The notes beneath the pieces are model-generated. The model was not told where the DNA came from and did not search any database. It saw only the letters and a list, made by a program, of their open reading frames with translations. A program made the position numbers and the translations under genes. This document shows positions 26,848 through 39,341 of a stretch of DNA of 64,000 nucleotides, one piece after another (positions within the stretch are counted from its first letter, which is position 1; the number at the start of each line of letters is the position of its first letter). Origin of the DNA: Bryum argenteum (lineage: Eukaryota; Streptophyta; Bryopsida; Bryales; Bryaceae). The stretch lies in assembly GCA_037043015.1 (NCBI GenBank), contig CM073322.1:2863601-2927600 (forward strand), read 5' to 3'.

Positions 26848-27240
26848 CCCTTAAACGCCTAAGGTGACCCGAGGGGTCATATTCCAACAGAATCTCCTCT
26901 GTAGCTTTCAATGTTCTCAACTCTTCACTTATATTTTGATGTCAAATTGGTCACCTCCTTACAATGCATTCAAAAAGTGAAATTTTAGAATTCAAATCAC
27001 AATTTGTATGAGTGATTTTGTGCGTTGAAAGGATTGTGGTAGGTAGGTTGGGGTTGTACATAACCTTGTAGGAGGTTGCAAGCTCATCATTGATTGGATC
27101 ATTCATGATGCCCAAGTTCATAAAGTGCACTATTCATGATGCCCAAGTTCATAAAGTGCACTATTCATGATGCCCAAGTCCAAAAGATGTCGTGATCCAA
27201 TACTGGGCTGCCCAAATCCGTATAGTGAGACGTTCAAGGG
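26848..27240 (+). mobile_element. TTAA-flanked MITE, family A (393 bp)
   Basis: Ends are CCCTTAAACGCC and GACGTTCAAGGG, nearly perfect inverted repeats over the first 10 bases. TTAA flanks at 26844-26847 and 27241-27244. An internal 31-bp direct repeat (CATGATGCCCAAGTTCATAA followed by AGTGCACTATT) is present about 2.5 times at 27103-27185. There is no coding frame. Confidence 0.8.
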
Positions 27241-27244
27241 TTAA

Positions 27245-28700
27245 TTGGTCATCCAAGTACATATGGCCTCTTTATTGTGGGCAACATGTGGGCAAGGAAT
27301 TTTTTATAGTACATGTATAGCAATTTTGGTTTTGAAAATTCAACATATGTAAGAGAGGATATTTTCAAACACACGTTTTCTTTGGTATACTCTTGAGACA
27401 TGGGCAAGAAGTTGTATTCCGGTGTTTGTAATATATATATATTTATTTATTTATTTATTATTATTATTATTTTAAAAATATATATATATTCATACTTCAT
27501 TCATTATGGTATTAATTAACTTTCAACCAATCAAAGTTGTAAACCTTACCCAATTGAAGTTGTGTAATGAAGGGTTTTAAAACCAAAATTAATTGAGTTT
27601 ATAGTGCCTTGAAAAGTTAAAAGGTTAGAGTAGAGCCATCGTCACTCCACACGACGACTCTCTTGAAGTTACTTTGGTTATTTTGTTGTACTCCTCGCAC
27701 GATCGCTTGCTTTAGAGAGTTTGTACGTTTTTGCTATGAGGAGAGAAGCTTAGTCCATCTATGATTGGATACACATAGCGTTGTTTAAGAGAGGAGTGGA
27801 ATGGAAGAAATATGCTATGAGTTATTTTAGAGCATAACACGTTTCAGTGTGCAAAATAGTATATAGAACATAAGAGCACGAACAATATGTAATGGTTGGG
27901 CCTTCGGGTTGCTAGGAGTCATTGAAGCTTTGTGTTGGGACCATATTACCCTTGTTGAGTCTTATCAATTGGTGAGTGTGTGCCATGATTGCTCCATAAG
28001 GCACACAATGTGAGGCTTTAATTTCTCCAAAGTTAAGGATGCTCCAAGCTAATTGAAAAGTTGTGTTTTCATTGTGCTTATAGTGCTAGATTAGTAGCAA
28101 AGATCATTTAGGACATGGGAAAACTTTGATAAAATCTTGGCCTACGTTAAAACACAAGATACTTGTGATTTGAGATTCACATTATTCACATTGCAAAGCA
28201 CCAGAATACTTAAACCAAATTAGAAAGACAAGAAGGAAAAAAATAACCCCTACAACGTTGCTACGTTTATACATATAATTTATAGTATTTTTGAGGCCAT
28301 AAAATTTTCAAATGTCAATATCTCCGGACCTGTTGACCCGTTAAGATGACCACCACCTACAAGCATAAGCGTTGGAATTTTTATTTTATTTTATTATTTT
28401 TTAAATTATTTTTTAAAGAAAAAAGCTTTGCTCTTAAGTTTTTCTATAATTCAATTGTTCTTGAGAGGTATTATAGATGCTATCCCATGTTCTTGGACCT
28501 TTCACCATGGTTGAATGGGCTATAAATGGTAACACTATATTATGATTATTCAAGAAATATAAAATCTCCTAGCTTGTGAATAATTTGTCAAAGTAGACTT
28601 TACCAAATCTTCAACACATTACACAATTAAATAGAATTGTTTAGTGGAAAAGGAACTTGATAAGAGTTTGACTTTTGCATGCCGTGTGGGCATATCATGA
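27245..28700. other. AT-rich intergenic DNA
   Basis: No gene. 27430-27492 is a mixed TATA / ATTT / ATT simple repeat, and 28380-28420 an A/T homopolymer-rich stretch. Confidence 0.45.
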
Positions 28701-28749
28701 AAGGTAGGTAGAACGAACAAGCCAATTCCGACAAGAGCCTGACGTTCCT

Positions 28750-30193
28750 TCTTCTGGAAGATGTAATCGTCAGTACGAAGATGCAAAGCGGCAGGAATCT
28801 ACCGGACGCAGTCGCCGTCAGTCGTCGACCGTGGGCCATCGCCGCTGACGCGCGTCACAAGGGGCGACCTTCCTTCCCTCCTTACTTCCCTCCTTCTACG
28901 GGTCCTCGTTCTTGTGCCGCCGCTCTGTTTCTAGAAGCCGCTTGCGCCATTGTGTCGTTTCCTGCTTGCTGCTCGTGGATCTGTTGCGGAGGAAGAAAAA
29001 TCTCAATCCGTGAAGCAATTCGGAGAGAATTGCGATTTTTAGCGCGTAAATTGAGCCGGAAGAGGTGGATCCATGCTCCTTTCTTTTCTCCATTGTTGTT
29101 TGGAACTTATTAACCTGCTTTCCTGTGCTTTAAGATAACTTCCACCTTCGATTTGATTCGGCTACGATTTTCGTTCTTGCTTTGTATATTCTTGGTCGTG
29201 AATCCGGATGCAATTGATGTGGAAGCTTCTTATACCTATCAACTGGAGCTGGTATGTGATTTAGAGCTTTTCGTCGTTTCATGAGGTAGTGGATTCTCGT
29301 AAGGCTCTGGATTTGACCATTATATGCAGTAATTGAGCTTTTATTGGCTGCTGGAAGTATTTTCTTGTCAAGCGTTGTCAGTTCAATGTGCGATGAATTG
29401 CACTACTTTGTTCCTGAAACATTCAGCCTTTGATTGCCGTTGAACGGTAATTGGAGAGGCTCTGTTTTGTTCTTGTCCAGGTCAAGAGCACTCGTCAGTT
29501 GGTATAGAGCTACTGCAGTTGTTAATTAAAGTAATAGAGTCTGCCACAATCGTGTGAAGCCCTCCGTTTCAATTATGGCAGAGAATTTTGATTCAGTTCC
29601 TTTCACTTGGAGATTGCCAGTAATTGAGCTCTTTTTCTCGGCTACTTTGGCTCTTAAGAGTATCAATCGGAAGAGCGTCAGTCTACCGACAGTTTGCAAG
29701 CGTGATCCGGACTTTAACTTTCGTTATTAGGACTAGCAATTTCACAGCATTTTGAACTACAATGCGCCTCCTTTTGACTTCATCAGGTTGTAACGGGTGT
29801 AATGAGAAATTATCTAAGTTTTTAAATACATTCGAGCTGTGAAGTCTTGTGATCGGGCAGACAAGCCTTTCGTGAAGTGAGATGATACTGTGACTTCCAC
29901 TCGGTTCTCAAATCACTAGGACTTGATTGCCTCATAAGTGATCATTTCCATCATTATTTGCTTCGTACAGATGAGTATCCAGGCGATATGTAACTCGGAA
30001 GGCTTTAAATACATCGGAATGGAATGTTGTGAGCTAAAGTCATGTTCAGGTTGGAATATCCAAATTCCGACCTCTCTACTTGAATTTGCATCTCGATGTG
30101 CATTTACTTACGTAGCCTTCCATCTTCCTGCAGACCTTGGACCAATATTGCCGAATTTCAGCCATTAAGGAGTCGACAAGAAATTTCTGAGCA
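28750..30193 (+). other. probable promoter and 5' UTR region of the TLC gene
   Basis: GC content rises from about 28740 and several 5' splice-like GT sites follow, but no coding exon similar to TLC proteins occurs before 30194. A 110-codon frame at 28781-29113 looks non-conserved. I read this as untranslated leader, probably spliced. The true transcription start is not identified. Confidence 0.4.
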
Positions 30194-33100
30194 ATGTTTC
30201 TCCCAGGTTTTACGAGCCCGAACTCGACGACGCTAAGAAGAGCTGTTCCATTCCACGATGACATAGATCTATTGTTCGGGAAATGGAGTGGTGCTGGAGA
30301 ACCTTTGATCTGGTTCGGCTCAGTGTCATCTGGCATCATGTTCTGTAAGCTCGTGCGTTACTGCCTTAATCACACATGCAAAGCTCTGTCAGTGACATTG
30401 CAATCGATCACTTCATACAAAATCAGAGCCGTGTAGCTCTCTGTTTCTGTGGGCAATATATAGAGCACTCGATCAATTAATGTCTACTGTTGGTGCTACC
30501 AATATCCTGCTGTCTTATGCTTCAACGGACTGTTGATGACTTCCGATCGCCTATGTTCTGAGCTTTGTGTGGAATGTTCTTCATCGGCGCGATACGACTG
30601 CCTATGGGCAGAATCCGGAAAGTTTTGTGTTAGGGCGAGGAATGAGTTCTTATGGACGGTGTACGTAGCGTCTTCTACTTAATCCTTATATTGCTGCTGG
30701 TGGATATATACAGGTGTATGATGTTGCCAAAGCACTTAGCCCAGTCACCTTTCCAGGTTACAACAAACTAACTAAAACGCAGAAAGTGGAATGGAACAAC
30801 AGGTACGTTTCAGTCCTAAATCTATGTTTTGAAGGTGTTCCTCAAAAACAAGCGCTAAACCTTGGTGAGGTTGTTGCATCGTCCAAATCTGTCTGAACCT
30901 ACTGTTTAATGATGAAGGTCACTATTTGTGGTGAAATGTATTATCACTTATTGTATTTAGAGTGATCAAATGCTAGTGCACTGATGTAGTGGTTGAAGTA
31001 TAATATGCAAAAATTGCCATCGCTTCTGATACGTGCGTTTGCAGGATATTTTCTACAGCTCATGCTTTGGTGTCATCTGCGATTGCATTTTACTTGTTGT
31101 ATATCAGCGACATATTCCGAGAGTCTGCTCCTTATGGCCCTGTTGTTTTCCGAAGCTCCATCCTCTCGCAGTTTGGTTTAGGGGTGAGGGTTCTGTTCTG
31201 CTGCTCTGCTTTTTATAGTTTCTGCGGTTGAGGATTGTGCTGGAGAGTGCAGAGTAAGCCCATGCTGAATCCCTGGTGGGATAATCCTGTTGCTTTGGTA
31301 CGTTGTCTTACAATTGTTGTGGGACCATTTACCCAATCTACAGGTTTCTCTAGACTAGGGGTTCAGCATGAGCTGGCCGTGAATATTATAATCGTACATA
31401 GATCTGTCTGCGTGGCCATCTGCATGCAATATTGTCTTTATGATTACTCAATGATATGTGATGGTCTGCTCAATCAGTTTTCTTGCGGATATTTTATCGC
31501 GGACATGGCAATGATAATTTCATTTTATCCAATTTTAGGAGGCTATGAATTTGTAAGTCTTCCCTTAACATTCTTCGTTTTTTTTCTTAAAGAGGACTGT
31601 ATTGGCATGTTGTGTATCGACTGTAAGAATTTTTTGAGTCATCAATGCATTTCTCTCCCATCTTGTATAAATATGTAGGTTGTGGAGTACTGCTCGTTCT
31701 GGAAAGAGGGGCTGTTGTGTTTCTGACAACACTGTTGTCGGGTGTCAGCTTCTGCATCACCTGGTGTCAATGATTTCATTGATGTTAGCCGTTCACTCGG
31801 GACATGCTCACCTGTACCTCTACATTGTCCTTCTTTCGGAGTGCACTACACCTTTTATTAATCTTCGCTGGTATTATACTTCTCCTTTATTCCTCATTAT
31901 CTTACAGTGTCACGGTCGTCTAATTTTAAATTATCTTACATGTATCAGCGTCCGCTTGTTTTCATAAACTGGAAGGGATGACATGCGATGTGGTGGGGTG
32001 TAACTACACTGCATTGTTGAATAAAGAGGGAATATATTTTTATCAACGTACGGTGTCTAACATATATTTAAATAAAGAGTGTACATGAGGCAGTATCTAA
32101 GATTAGTAATTTTTTAATATAACCCCAATTCCGTTAAAATGGCATTATTCCGGTAAAATGGCATTATTCCGGTAAAATGGCACACTTCAACTTTCTGAAC
32201 TGTAGTTCAAAAACCATGTGATATAACAGAATTTTAGGGTAATATTAGGGAAAATGAGTGACAATGTATATAAAGAAGTGATATTACAAAAAAATTGTGA
32301 TATTACAAAATATACCATTTTATATGAGCACAAATGTAAGATCTAGTGTGACAAAATGGCACATGGCATAGTGCCATTTTAACGGAATTGGGATTATATT
32401 GCGTTTTCGTGAGCAAGTTTCACTGGTAATTGCAATGTTTAATGTGAACATCCACGATGGCAGGTACTTAAACGTGTTGGGTCTTAAAGATACCGACACG
32501 TACAGATACAATGGAGCATTTACTGCAGTTTTATGGCTGGTAAGCAATGATTCTACACCGACTCTTACGATCTTTGTAGAAGTGACTCAAAGAGTTAAGA
32601 GATCTGATACAGTGGATTATTGTATGAGTGCATCGACTCTTACGATCACTGTAGAAGCGATCTAAAGAGTTCAGAGATCTGATTCGGAGGATGTATGATT
32701 GCTAAGGCTTGACTTATCAAAAATAATTTGTCGTTCTCTTTCCTGTGAGTACCTAATTATTGGGACTCATGTGGGCTTTGGTATACACAGGTAGCTCGTG
32801 TGATCAACTTCATGTATTGCTTTTACCACCTTTACATCCATTCTGAAGAGGTGAGAAGCTTGCGTGCTACTTGATTCTTTAAAGCTCAGGTTTATAATTT
32901 TATCTTTTAAGGTATTTTCCTCATTCTGCTAGTACTCAGATATGTTTCTTTTTACTGTAGTTCGAACACTTTGTGACGAGACTAATTAAGCAGTAAGTAT
33001 GTTTTATTTATATCTTGAGACATCATACGCTTATATATCAAGTATTGCTCGTACCTCCCAAGAGTTATACATACATTTGAAGAATTACGTATCTACAATA

Positions 33101-33354
33101 AATCGATGGACCGTTTTCCACTTCATGACTTTGGGTTTGTAATAGAATCCTCCTTATCAGCGATGATCAATTTCAAACGCGTGCATCTGAGTAGTAGAAT
33201 TATGCCCTCGTTTGTGCAGGTGACGCAGCTCCATACAGCAGGATTTATCTTCTTGCTCCTTGCACCTACAAGCCTGGGCGCGATGAATTTCTTTTGGTTC
33301 TACAAGATAGTAAGTGGAGTATTGCGCTCAATGAAGCGAAAACATGCTTCTTAA
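30194..33354 (+). CDS. TLC-domain membrane protein (TLCD4/TMEM56-like)
   Basis: Eight exons keep frame: 30194-30352, 30714-30802, 31045-31183, 31478-31552, 31749-31870, 32464-32539, 32791-32850 and 33220-33354, giving 284 residues. All introns are GT-AG. The order of blocks follows plant TLC (TRAM-LAG1-CLN8) proteins: EPLIWFGSVSSGIMFCKLVY, a KTQKVEWNNR loop at 74-83, a luminal VVFRSS block, GYFIADMAMI from 133, a His pair LLHHLVS at 155-161, SECTTPFINLRWYL, and a final segment APTSLGAMNFFWFYKI. Several hydrophobic helices imply an ER or other endomembrane protein. TLC proteins act on or sense membrane lipids (ceramide synthesis in LAG1; membrane composition in TLCD proteins), but the substrate here is unknown. 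ATG 30194 is the only start in the first exon that leaves a normal N-terminus. Confidence 0.92.
32116..32400. mobile_element. MITE in intron 5 of the TLC gene (285 bp)
   Basis: 29-bp terminal inverted repeats at 32116-32144 and 32372-32400 differ at one position (AATATAA[CT]CCCAATTCCG..., ending AAAATGGCA). Inside the left end, a 19-bp repeat (ATTCCGGTAAAATGGCATT) occurs twice. A much-decayed relative may lie at 36535-36765. The element sits wholly in the intron between exons 5 and 6. Confidence 0.85.
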
Positions 33355-34262
33355 CATTGGTATCCATCTCTACTTTATTTTTTTTTATAGGATAGATCTC
33401 TTGTGGGTTGTTATCCTTGAATCATATTGATCCCGTGATAAACAACATCCAACTTGATGAATACAAGTTGTGTGTCTTTTACGTTAAGGCATCCTAATGG
33501 TTGATCACGTACTTTGTTCAATTTGCTTGCAAGACTTTGTTCAGATTGTACATTAGATTCATGGTGCACTGATATACACATGCTCCTCGGAGTAAATAAT
33601 GGTGGTACTATATAACATGCAATAGCGAAAAAGAATGAAGATTACAAATCTTCAACGGCAAATTTAATATTCTTACACATGAAGCTGCTGCATTTGGTTT
33701 TGTGCGAGATAGGGACACCATGATGTTGGCTTCCATGTTATTATTGTATCTTATAATATATTGCCCCACACTCAGATGTAAGTAGTTAATTTGAGTTAAA
33801 TAAATGACATGAGTCATTTTGTAATTGGCTCAAAAGTGATGCCCACTCTAAAAATCCAACCTGGACAACTCAAATACAATAGTTTTTTATATTAATTTTA
33901 GGGACATAAGGTAAGTGTGTCAAAATCTAAACAACATTAGAATTTCAACAATTAATAAACTTTGCTTGGAGGGAGATATATGCTTCCATCCTTGTTTCTT
34001 ACGTACCAATAGTCGGTTTTGTTGTCGAATCTAGAGTGTTTGGTTAAAGGGATACTTACAATTGCTCTTTATAGTTTCGGTAATTAATTCAAGAAAGACT
34101 CGAAATTTATTACCACTTGGTACTTTAGTATGAACAACTAAATAAGAGTCGGAGATGCACAAATCAAGATAGATATAGTCTACATGCACTCTTGCAAAAA
34201 GTTAGTGTAAAAGATTTTCAACCATCAATTACAAGCTGTAATGTCTACTTCTTGTACAAATG
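33355..34262. other. 3' flank of the TLC gene and AT-rich intergenic DNA
   Basis: No further gene or recognised repeat. Confidence 0.4.
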
Positions 34263-35213
34263 TCATTTTATCTTAATCTTGATATCAATATCATCTCCTT
34301 TATCTTCAACTTTCAATACAAAATTCTCAGGATTGATTTTTTTACCATTAACACGTAAATTTAAAGTTTCAGAGTTCCATCTTTTGCCACCTACACTTGG
34401 CTTTGGAATAACTATCAAATTTTGAGCATTCACATTTTCCAAAACTTTATCATCTTCTACAAGTCTATCCACCTCATTATAGGCTATTTTTGTTGATGTG
34501 TGTAACCTCAATCCCTCTAATTCTTGGATCTCTTTTGACAACCTTTCGACCTCTGCATTTGCTTGTTTGGCTGCTTCTTGGAGTCTTGAAGCTTCAGCAA
34601 TGGCCTTTTCTTTTGCAATTTCAACATTTTTCAAATTATTTGTTGATGCACCTTCCTCTATAGAACTATTCTCTTCGTACTTATTTCTCAAATTATTTGT
34701 TGATGCACCTTCTTCTATAAAACTATTCTCTTCGTACTTATTTCTCAAATTATTTGTTGATGCACCTTCTTCTATAGAACAATTGTCTTCGTACTTATTT
34801 TTCAAATTATTTGTTGATGCACCATCTTCTTTAGGGCCATTTTCTTCACACTTATTTCTCATATTATTTGTTGATGCACCTTCCTCTATAGAAGTATCCT
34901 CTTCATCCTTATCATTTTTTGTGTTTAGTACTATGCATACGTCATTTCTTGATTCCCCTACTTTATGACTTTTATTTTCAATATTTAAGAGTGAATCTAG
35001 TTCGTTATCATCTATGAGATTTGGGTCTTTCACTTTGCTTCTATTGTTATTTTTTATCATTGATTTTATCTTTTTACGAACTTTCAATCGTGGAAGCTTT
35101 TTTATTGATGTGTTGTTGAATTTTAATAGTTTCTCCATTTCTTGAGATCCATTAGCACTTGAAAACTTGTTCAAATTCATTGACATGGCTTCTAAACAAC
35201 TTTCTTCTGCCAT
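34263..35213 (-). CDS. hypothetical intronless protein with 19-residue repeats and a coiled coil
   Basis: The longest uninterrupted frame in the AT-rich part of the window: 316 codons from ATG at 35213. I do not recognise the family. Residues about 105-200 contain five tandem copies of a 19-residue unit built on EEGASTNN[LM][RK]NK[YC]E[ED]N, changing by a few residues each. Residues about 199-235 (EKAIAEASRLQEAAKQANAE onward) form a predicted heptad-rich coiled coil. The protein is Lys/Asn/Glu-rich, has no signal peptide or membrane helix, and ends in a Lys/Ile-rich tail. Most changes between repeat units are conservative or silent, which favours past or present coding. It could be an orphan gene, a retrocopy or a fragment of an unknown mobile element. 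No promoter was identified. Confidence 0.4.
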   Translation of the reverse strand: MAEESCLEAMSMNLNKFSSANGSQEMEKLLKFNNTSIKKLPRLKVRKKIKSMIKNNNRSKVKDPNLIDDNELDSLLNIENKSHKVGESRNDVCIVLNTKNDKDEEDTSIEEGASTNNMRNKCEENGPKEDGASTNNLKNKYEDNCSIEEGASTNNLRNKYEENSFIEEGASTNNLRNKYEENSSIEEGASTNNLKNVEIAKEKAIAEASRLQEAAKQANAEVERLSKEIQELEGLRLHTSTKIAYNEVDRLVEDDKVLENVNAQNLIVIPKPSVGGKRWNSETLNLRVNGKKINPENFVLKVEDKGDDIDIKIKIK

Positions 35214-36290
35214 TTAGAACCCTACAAGGCTTTCTTGTTTGTTGGTGTAAACAACGTGATATTGATACAATGAATCACTTTAAAAGCTGGTGTAATAGTC
35301 ATCACATGCCTTGTAGTGTTCAAATACACTAGGTCTAGATTATGTCCTCTAAATTTTTAGTTTTTATAGAAAAATGATATCAACAACATAGCTTATTGGT
35401 CTACGTATTGAAAATGCTAAAAATTTTCAAAATTTTCAAAATTTGAAATCTACAAATATAAGGAGACGAGTGTTTTAGGGTATCAATATTTGAGAGTCAA
35501 CCATTGGAGAATAAAAAGGTTTATGTACAACATAAATGAACATATATTATAGTAGAATATATTTGACTATGTCTCATTGCTTTAGCATACTCATAGAATT
35601 GTGTTCTTCTTTTTGCAATTAAGACATGAATTTACAACCCTAAACATGTTTTAGTCATCCTAATAACTATTGTGAGTGAGATTCTTAAAGCTACACCATT
35701 TAAGAAATCCAATGTAAAATGAGATAATTACTTTGGTTTAGAACATCTCAAATTTGCCAAATCTGAAAATTGTAAACTTTGTTTTGAAAGGATAAACTGG
35801 GAGTCAAACTGCAAAAATATATTGGATTCATACTTCAAATTCTATCACATCCAAAACTTCTCTAATTTTTTGTACAATATAGAACAAATACTGAACTACC
35901 TCCTACAAATTATTGTAACCCCTAAATTTCCTTGTGTGTTTTTCGAGCTTGAAACCTCAAGACTGTGATTTTCTACCTCTATACACTCTCAAAAGTGTGA
36001 AGCAAATTTTTAACTTTTTTTAGACTTTGAACCCGCAAGGTCTTGTAACTAAGCCTATTTTTTGTCACTAGTCCAAAATTCACCGTTGAATGCTTATCAT
36101 TTGCAAGATCATAGCATCCAAAGTTTGTGCAGAAGTTTTTACTGAAATTTCTGAAAACTTCGAAATTTGCTCTTATAAAGTTTGGAGGCTGCCCTTTTAG
36201 AATTGGTATTTTTTTAACTTAGGGCCCTTTGGAACTCAAATAGTGATTTGGTCATGAACATACTTCCATAAAAAAATAATTAAAAAATCT

Positions 36291-36326
<36 letters not shown>

Positions 36327-38297
36327 CCACCTAGGGTGTGAAAACTAAAATTTGTGTTAAAAAACTTTAAAATTAGAATTTGACTTTTCGATTTGTTACC
36401 ATCACACCTTGTAGTGTAGGGAACACTTAGTAAAAATCTTAGTCAAAAATTTTAATTTTAACCCAAAAACCTAGGCTGCCCAAAATGACAGAAGATCATA
36501 TCAGTCTGCAAGGATAGTTAGGGCTTAATTGAGTAGGAACCCCAATTTTGTAACATAAGGGGTATTTAAAGCAGAATTTTGTAACACAAAAAGTTGCATT
36601 TTTACGCCTCTGCAATGATAAATTCTATATTATCACAATTTCATACAATATTACTTATATTCCATGATATAACCTTTGAGTTCTATAACAATTCAAAATG
36701 TTCAGGTGTGCAATTTTGGCAGTATAGTGCCATTTCAACAAAATTGCCAATTAGGCGAATTATAGTTAGACTTTGAAATATAGATATCCATTGATATAGA
36801 TATTATACTAGCATGGCTCAACGGTGTTGCCATGCCCACATACACTAGCCTTTCCATTTATATATCTTTCTTATTCATCGTCCTGCTTTGTCTCTCTCCT
36901 CGTCCCTTTCCTTAGGCATTGTCCTATCTCCATTTCCATCCCTATTCTCTAATCTTGACGGCGTCCTCATTCTTGTCCTCATCCTTATCCTTGCCCTCAT
37001 CCCATTTGTGACCATACTCACCTATTTAGTGCTTTAATTTAACTCTTAAATATATCTCCATTCACTAGTTTCAATTGATGAAGTTAGATGCATATACCTT
37101 ATCTCCCTTAGAGTTTTTAGAGGAGTGTGAGTATGCCAAAATAGGGCCCATATAGGAAGGTAAGAAGGCTTCACATCCTCTTTTCTAATTTCCACAAATT
37201 TTGGAAAGGTCAACACGCCATATTACTTCTCAAGGTGAGTTTCTAAGCCTTCGCACATGAGGCTATAGTTGGATGATGCTCCTCTCAATACCAACGCTTT
37301 GCCTCTCAATGCCTAATGCTGTGCGAGAGATTAGGCTCTTGGAAAAATCTTACGCCAACGAGCGCCAACTTGCACCTCGCCTGTGGAACGTTGCCCTCAC
37401 GCTCCAACACCTCTCACATAGACAAAAAGGCTTTTTTTTGCCATGGTAAGTAAAAAACAAGGTCAACAAGCACGTAGGGGGTGGAGAGTTGTGGAGCTGC
37501 TGCCGAAGAAGTAGCATGGCGGTAGCACATGAGGCTGGTTATTTTAGGCAGCCAGACAACAGGCTAGCGTCTTGGCCAATTTACATGTGCAAGGGATGTC
37601 TATCATTATTTCCTCCTATTGGTATAGATTATTTCTTGTAATTTCGGCTAATTCTTGGGACAATAAATATATTCAAATTATTCAATATCTTGTCATTTGC
37701 AAGTCAGATTTGCAGTCAGATTATTGCATGCACCTTCACAAAGCTACGTGCTCTTTATGACACCTCCCTCACCTCCATCCATTTGGTGCTTCCTAAGATC
37801 TCATTACTAAGATAACCAACAAACTATGTGCTTTACCTATACGCTTTTGGGATATTTTTGGCCAATAAGTCATTTTTGAAAAAAGTAAAATAGATTAAAA
37901 TAAAATATAGCTATTGAAATCTCAACTATACAAACTTGTAATAGACTTGTTGTAGATCATGTGAACCAAAACTTGACTCATGGGACCTTATAGATTGCAA
38001 GATCACGTTTTAGACTTTAGTATGCAAAACTACAAAAAAACTATCATTTTCACTTTGGAGTGAAAATACTACCAACATGAAATTTGCAATTAAAAAATCA
38101 CCAACTAATAAGTTATTATATTTACCAAAAAAATTCATCCAAAAAAATCTTGGCTTAAATAGTAGCCTTGCAATGGTAAAATCTGCCAAACATTTTACAA
38201 AGAAAAAATAGTCCAATACTATATTTCTTGTACTCAAATAAATGAGTTATATTCAATACATTTTTTATTGATAATAACTTATAATCAAGGTATTTAA
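35214..38297. other. AT-rich intergenic DNA
   Basis: No gene. A poly-T run is at 36292-36324. 36535-36765 carries end-like words CCCCAATTTTGT and ACAAAATTGCCAATT resembling the intron MITE. 36890-37010 is a CT-rich tract (repeated CCTCATTCTTGTCCT-like words). 37960-38090 shares words with family B MITEs. Confidence 0.4.
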
Positions 38298-38752
38298 AGC
38301 AAAGATCTAACGATGGATGAAGGAGATATGGCTCCTCAAAATCATTCACTTTTTCACTTTTTTATTGTAGAAACATCATTGCAAATCCAATACCAAGGTT
38401 ATCCTGATCAAAAATCTTCCAACTACAAAGTTGTTGGGATACATTTAGAGGTGAGACTTATCTTCAAAAATTCATGGAAAACTATTTTTTTATCTCACAT
38501 AATTGGCTTGCAATGGTAAACATGCCAAATGTTACAAAACCCATAAACAAAAGTTGCCTTCACTAAAATGCGTGCCATTTATTCAAAGTTTACTATGTGG
38601 GTCTGAAATTTCTACTACACAAACTTGACTTGATTTGTGACCCAACTCAAGTAATTCACTCCAAAACGGAGTGTAGATGAAGAAGTCATGGCTCTTCAAA
38701 GTTTATGCCTTTCATCCAAAATGACGTTTTCAACAATAGGGACCCATAGGGG
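38298..38752 (+). mobile_element. TTAA MITE family B, second copy without left end
   Basis: It matches family B copy 1 over AATCATTCA-TTTTTCACTT, TTGTAGAAACATC, GTGCCATTTATTCAAA and ATGGCTCTTCAAAGTTT. The right end reads CCATAGGGG followed by TTAA at 38753-38756. The left terminus has decayed. Confidence 0.6.
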
Positions 38753-39017
38753 TTAAAGTGTATACATTGTGGTGATCATGGAGTATATCATAATTAAAAG
38801 ATTTCACCTCGCATCAAACAAGCCAATAGTTTGAAGTATAAAACATAGACATGACGCCTTGAAACTCTAATGGTTAGACAAACGTCCTACAGACTTTAAA
38901 ACACATTTCTTCATAATTATTCATTTGATGAAATCATTCCACGATTGAATTTATAATAAATCTACCCACTAAGTACTGTAAAGTTCATATAATATGGATC
39001 TTGTGTTATCCCCTAAA

Positions 39018-39329
39018 GATAGATAGAAACTCCGGTCCCTTTCTAAGGGCCGGCGTGAATGAAGTGTCCGTTCGTAATGCTAATATCCCGATGGCCACCG
39101 GACAAGGGGAAATTGGAACAATACTACTTCCCCCTCTCGAGGGTGGACACTATAACTACGCTAGTTTCTAGCCTAGTTACTAATGCCTTGAAGATACTTG
39201 ACATAATATCCCCCCAAAGGGCTTTGAGGTACCCATACAACAAGGTCCAAAGACCCCCCACAATAGTTGGGTGGACTATAGTGGTGAGCACCATGCCGGC
39301 ATGGGGATTAGAACCCACGACCTCCTCAG
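39018..39329 (-). mobile_element. SINE with a perfect 12-bp target-site duplication (312 bp)
   Basis: TTATCCCCTAAA occurs at 39006-39017 and again at 39330-39341, exactly flanking the element. On the minus strand the element starts CTGAGGAGGTCGTGGGTTCT, containing GGGTTCTAATCCC, close to a tRNA-type RNA polymerase III B box (GGTTCGANTCC), and ends in a short TATC-repeat tail against the second duplication. The features together (duplication length, internal B-box-like word, 3' simple-repeat tail, no coding capacity) define a SINE inserted by LINE machinery. No clear A box precedes the B-box-like word, so the head may be atypical or 5'-truncated. A 3' fragment of the same family is at 10996-11125. 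Confidence 0.85.
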
Positions 39330-39341
39330 TTATCCCCTAAA

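Noticed and set aside
28781..29113. 110-codon frame near the presumed TLC promoter, considered as a first coding exon
   Set aside because: No similarity to TLC proteins, and the Arg/Ser/Cys-rich composition looks like untranslated leader.
31235..31678. 147-codon plus-strand frame
   Set aside because: It spans an intron, exon 4 and the next intron of the TLC gene in the wrong frame; only exon 4 is conserved.
32961..32992. Possible extra TLC exon between exons 7 and 8 (FEHFVTRLIK) with AG and GT sites
   Set aside because: Including it brings exon 8 into a frame with an immediate stop, whereas joining exon 7 directly to 33220 continues the TLC family pattern in frame.
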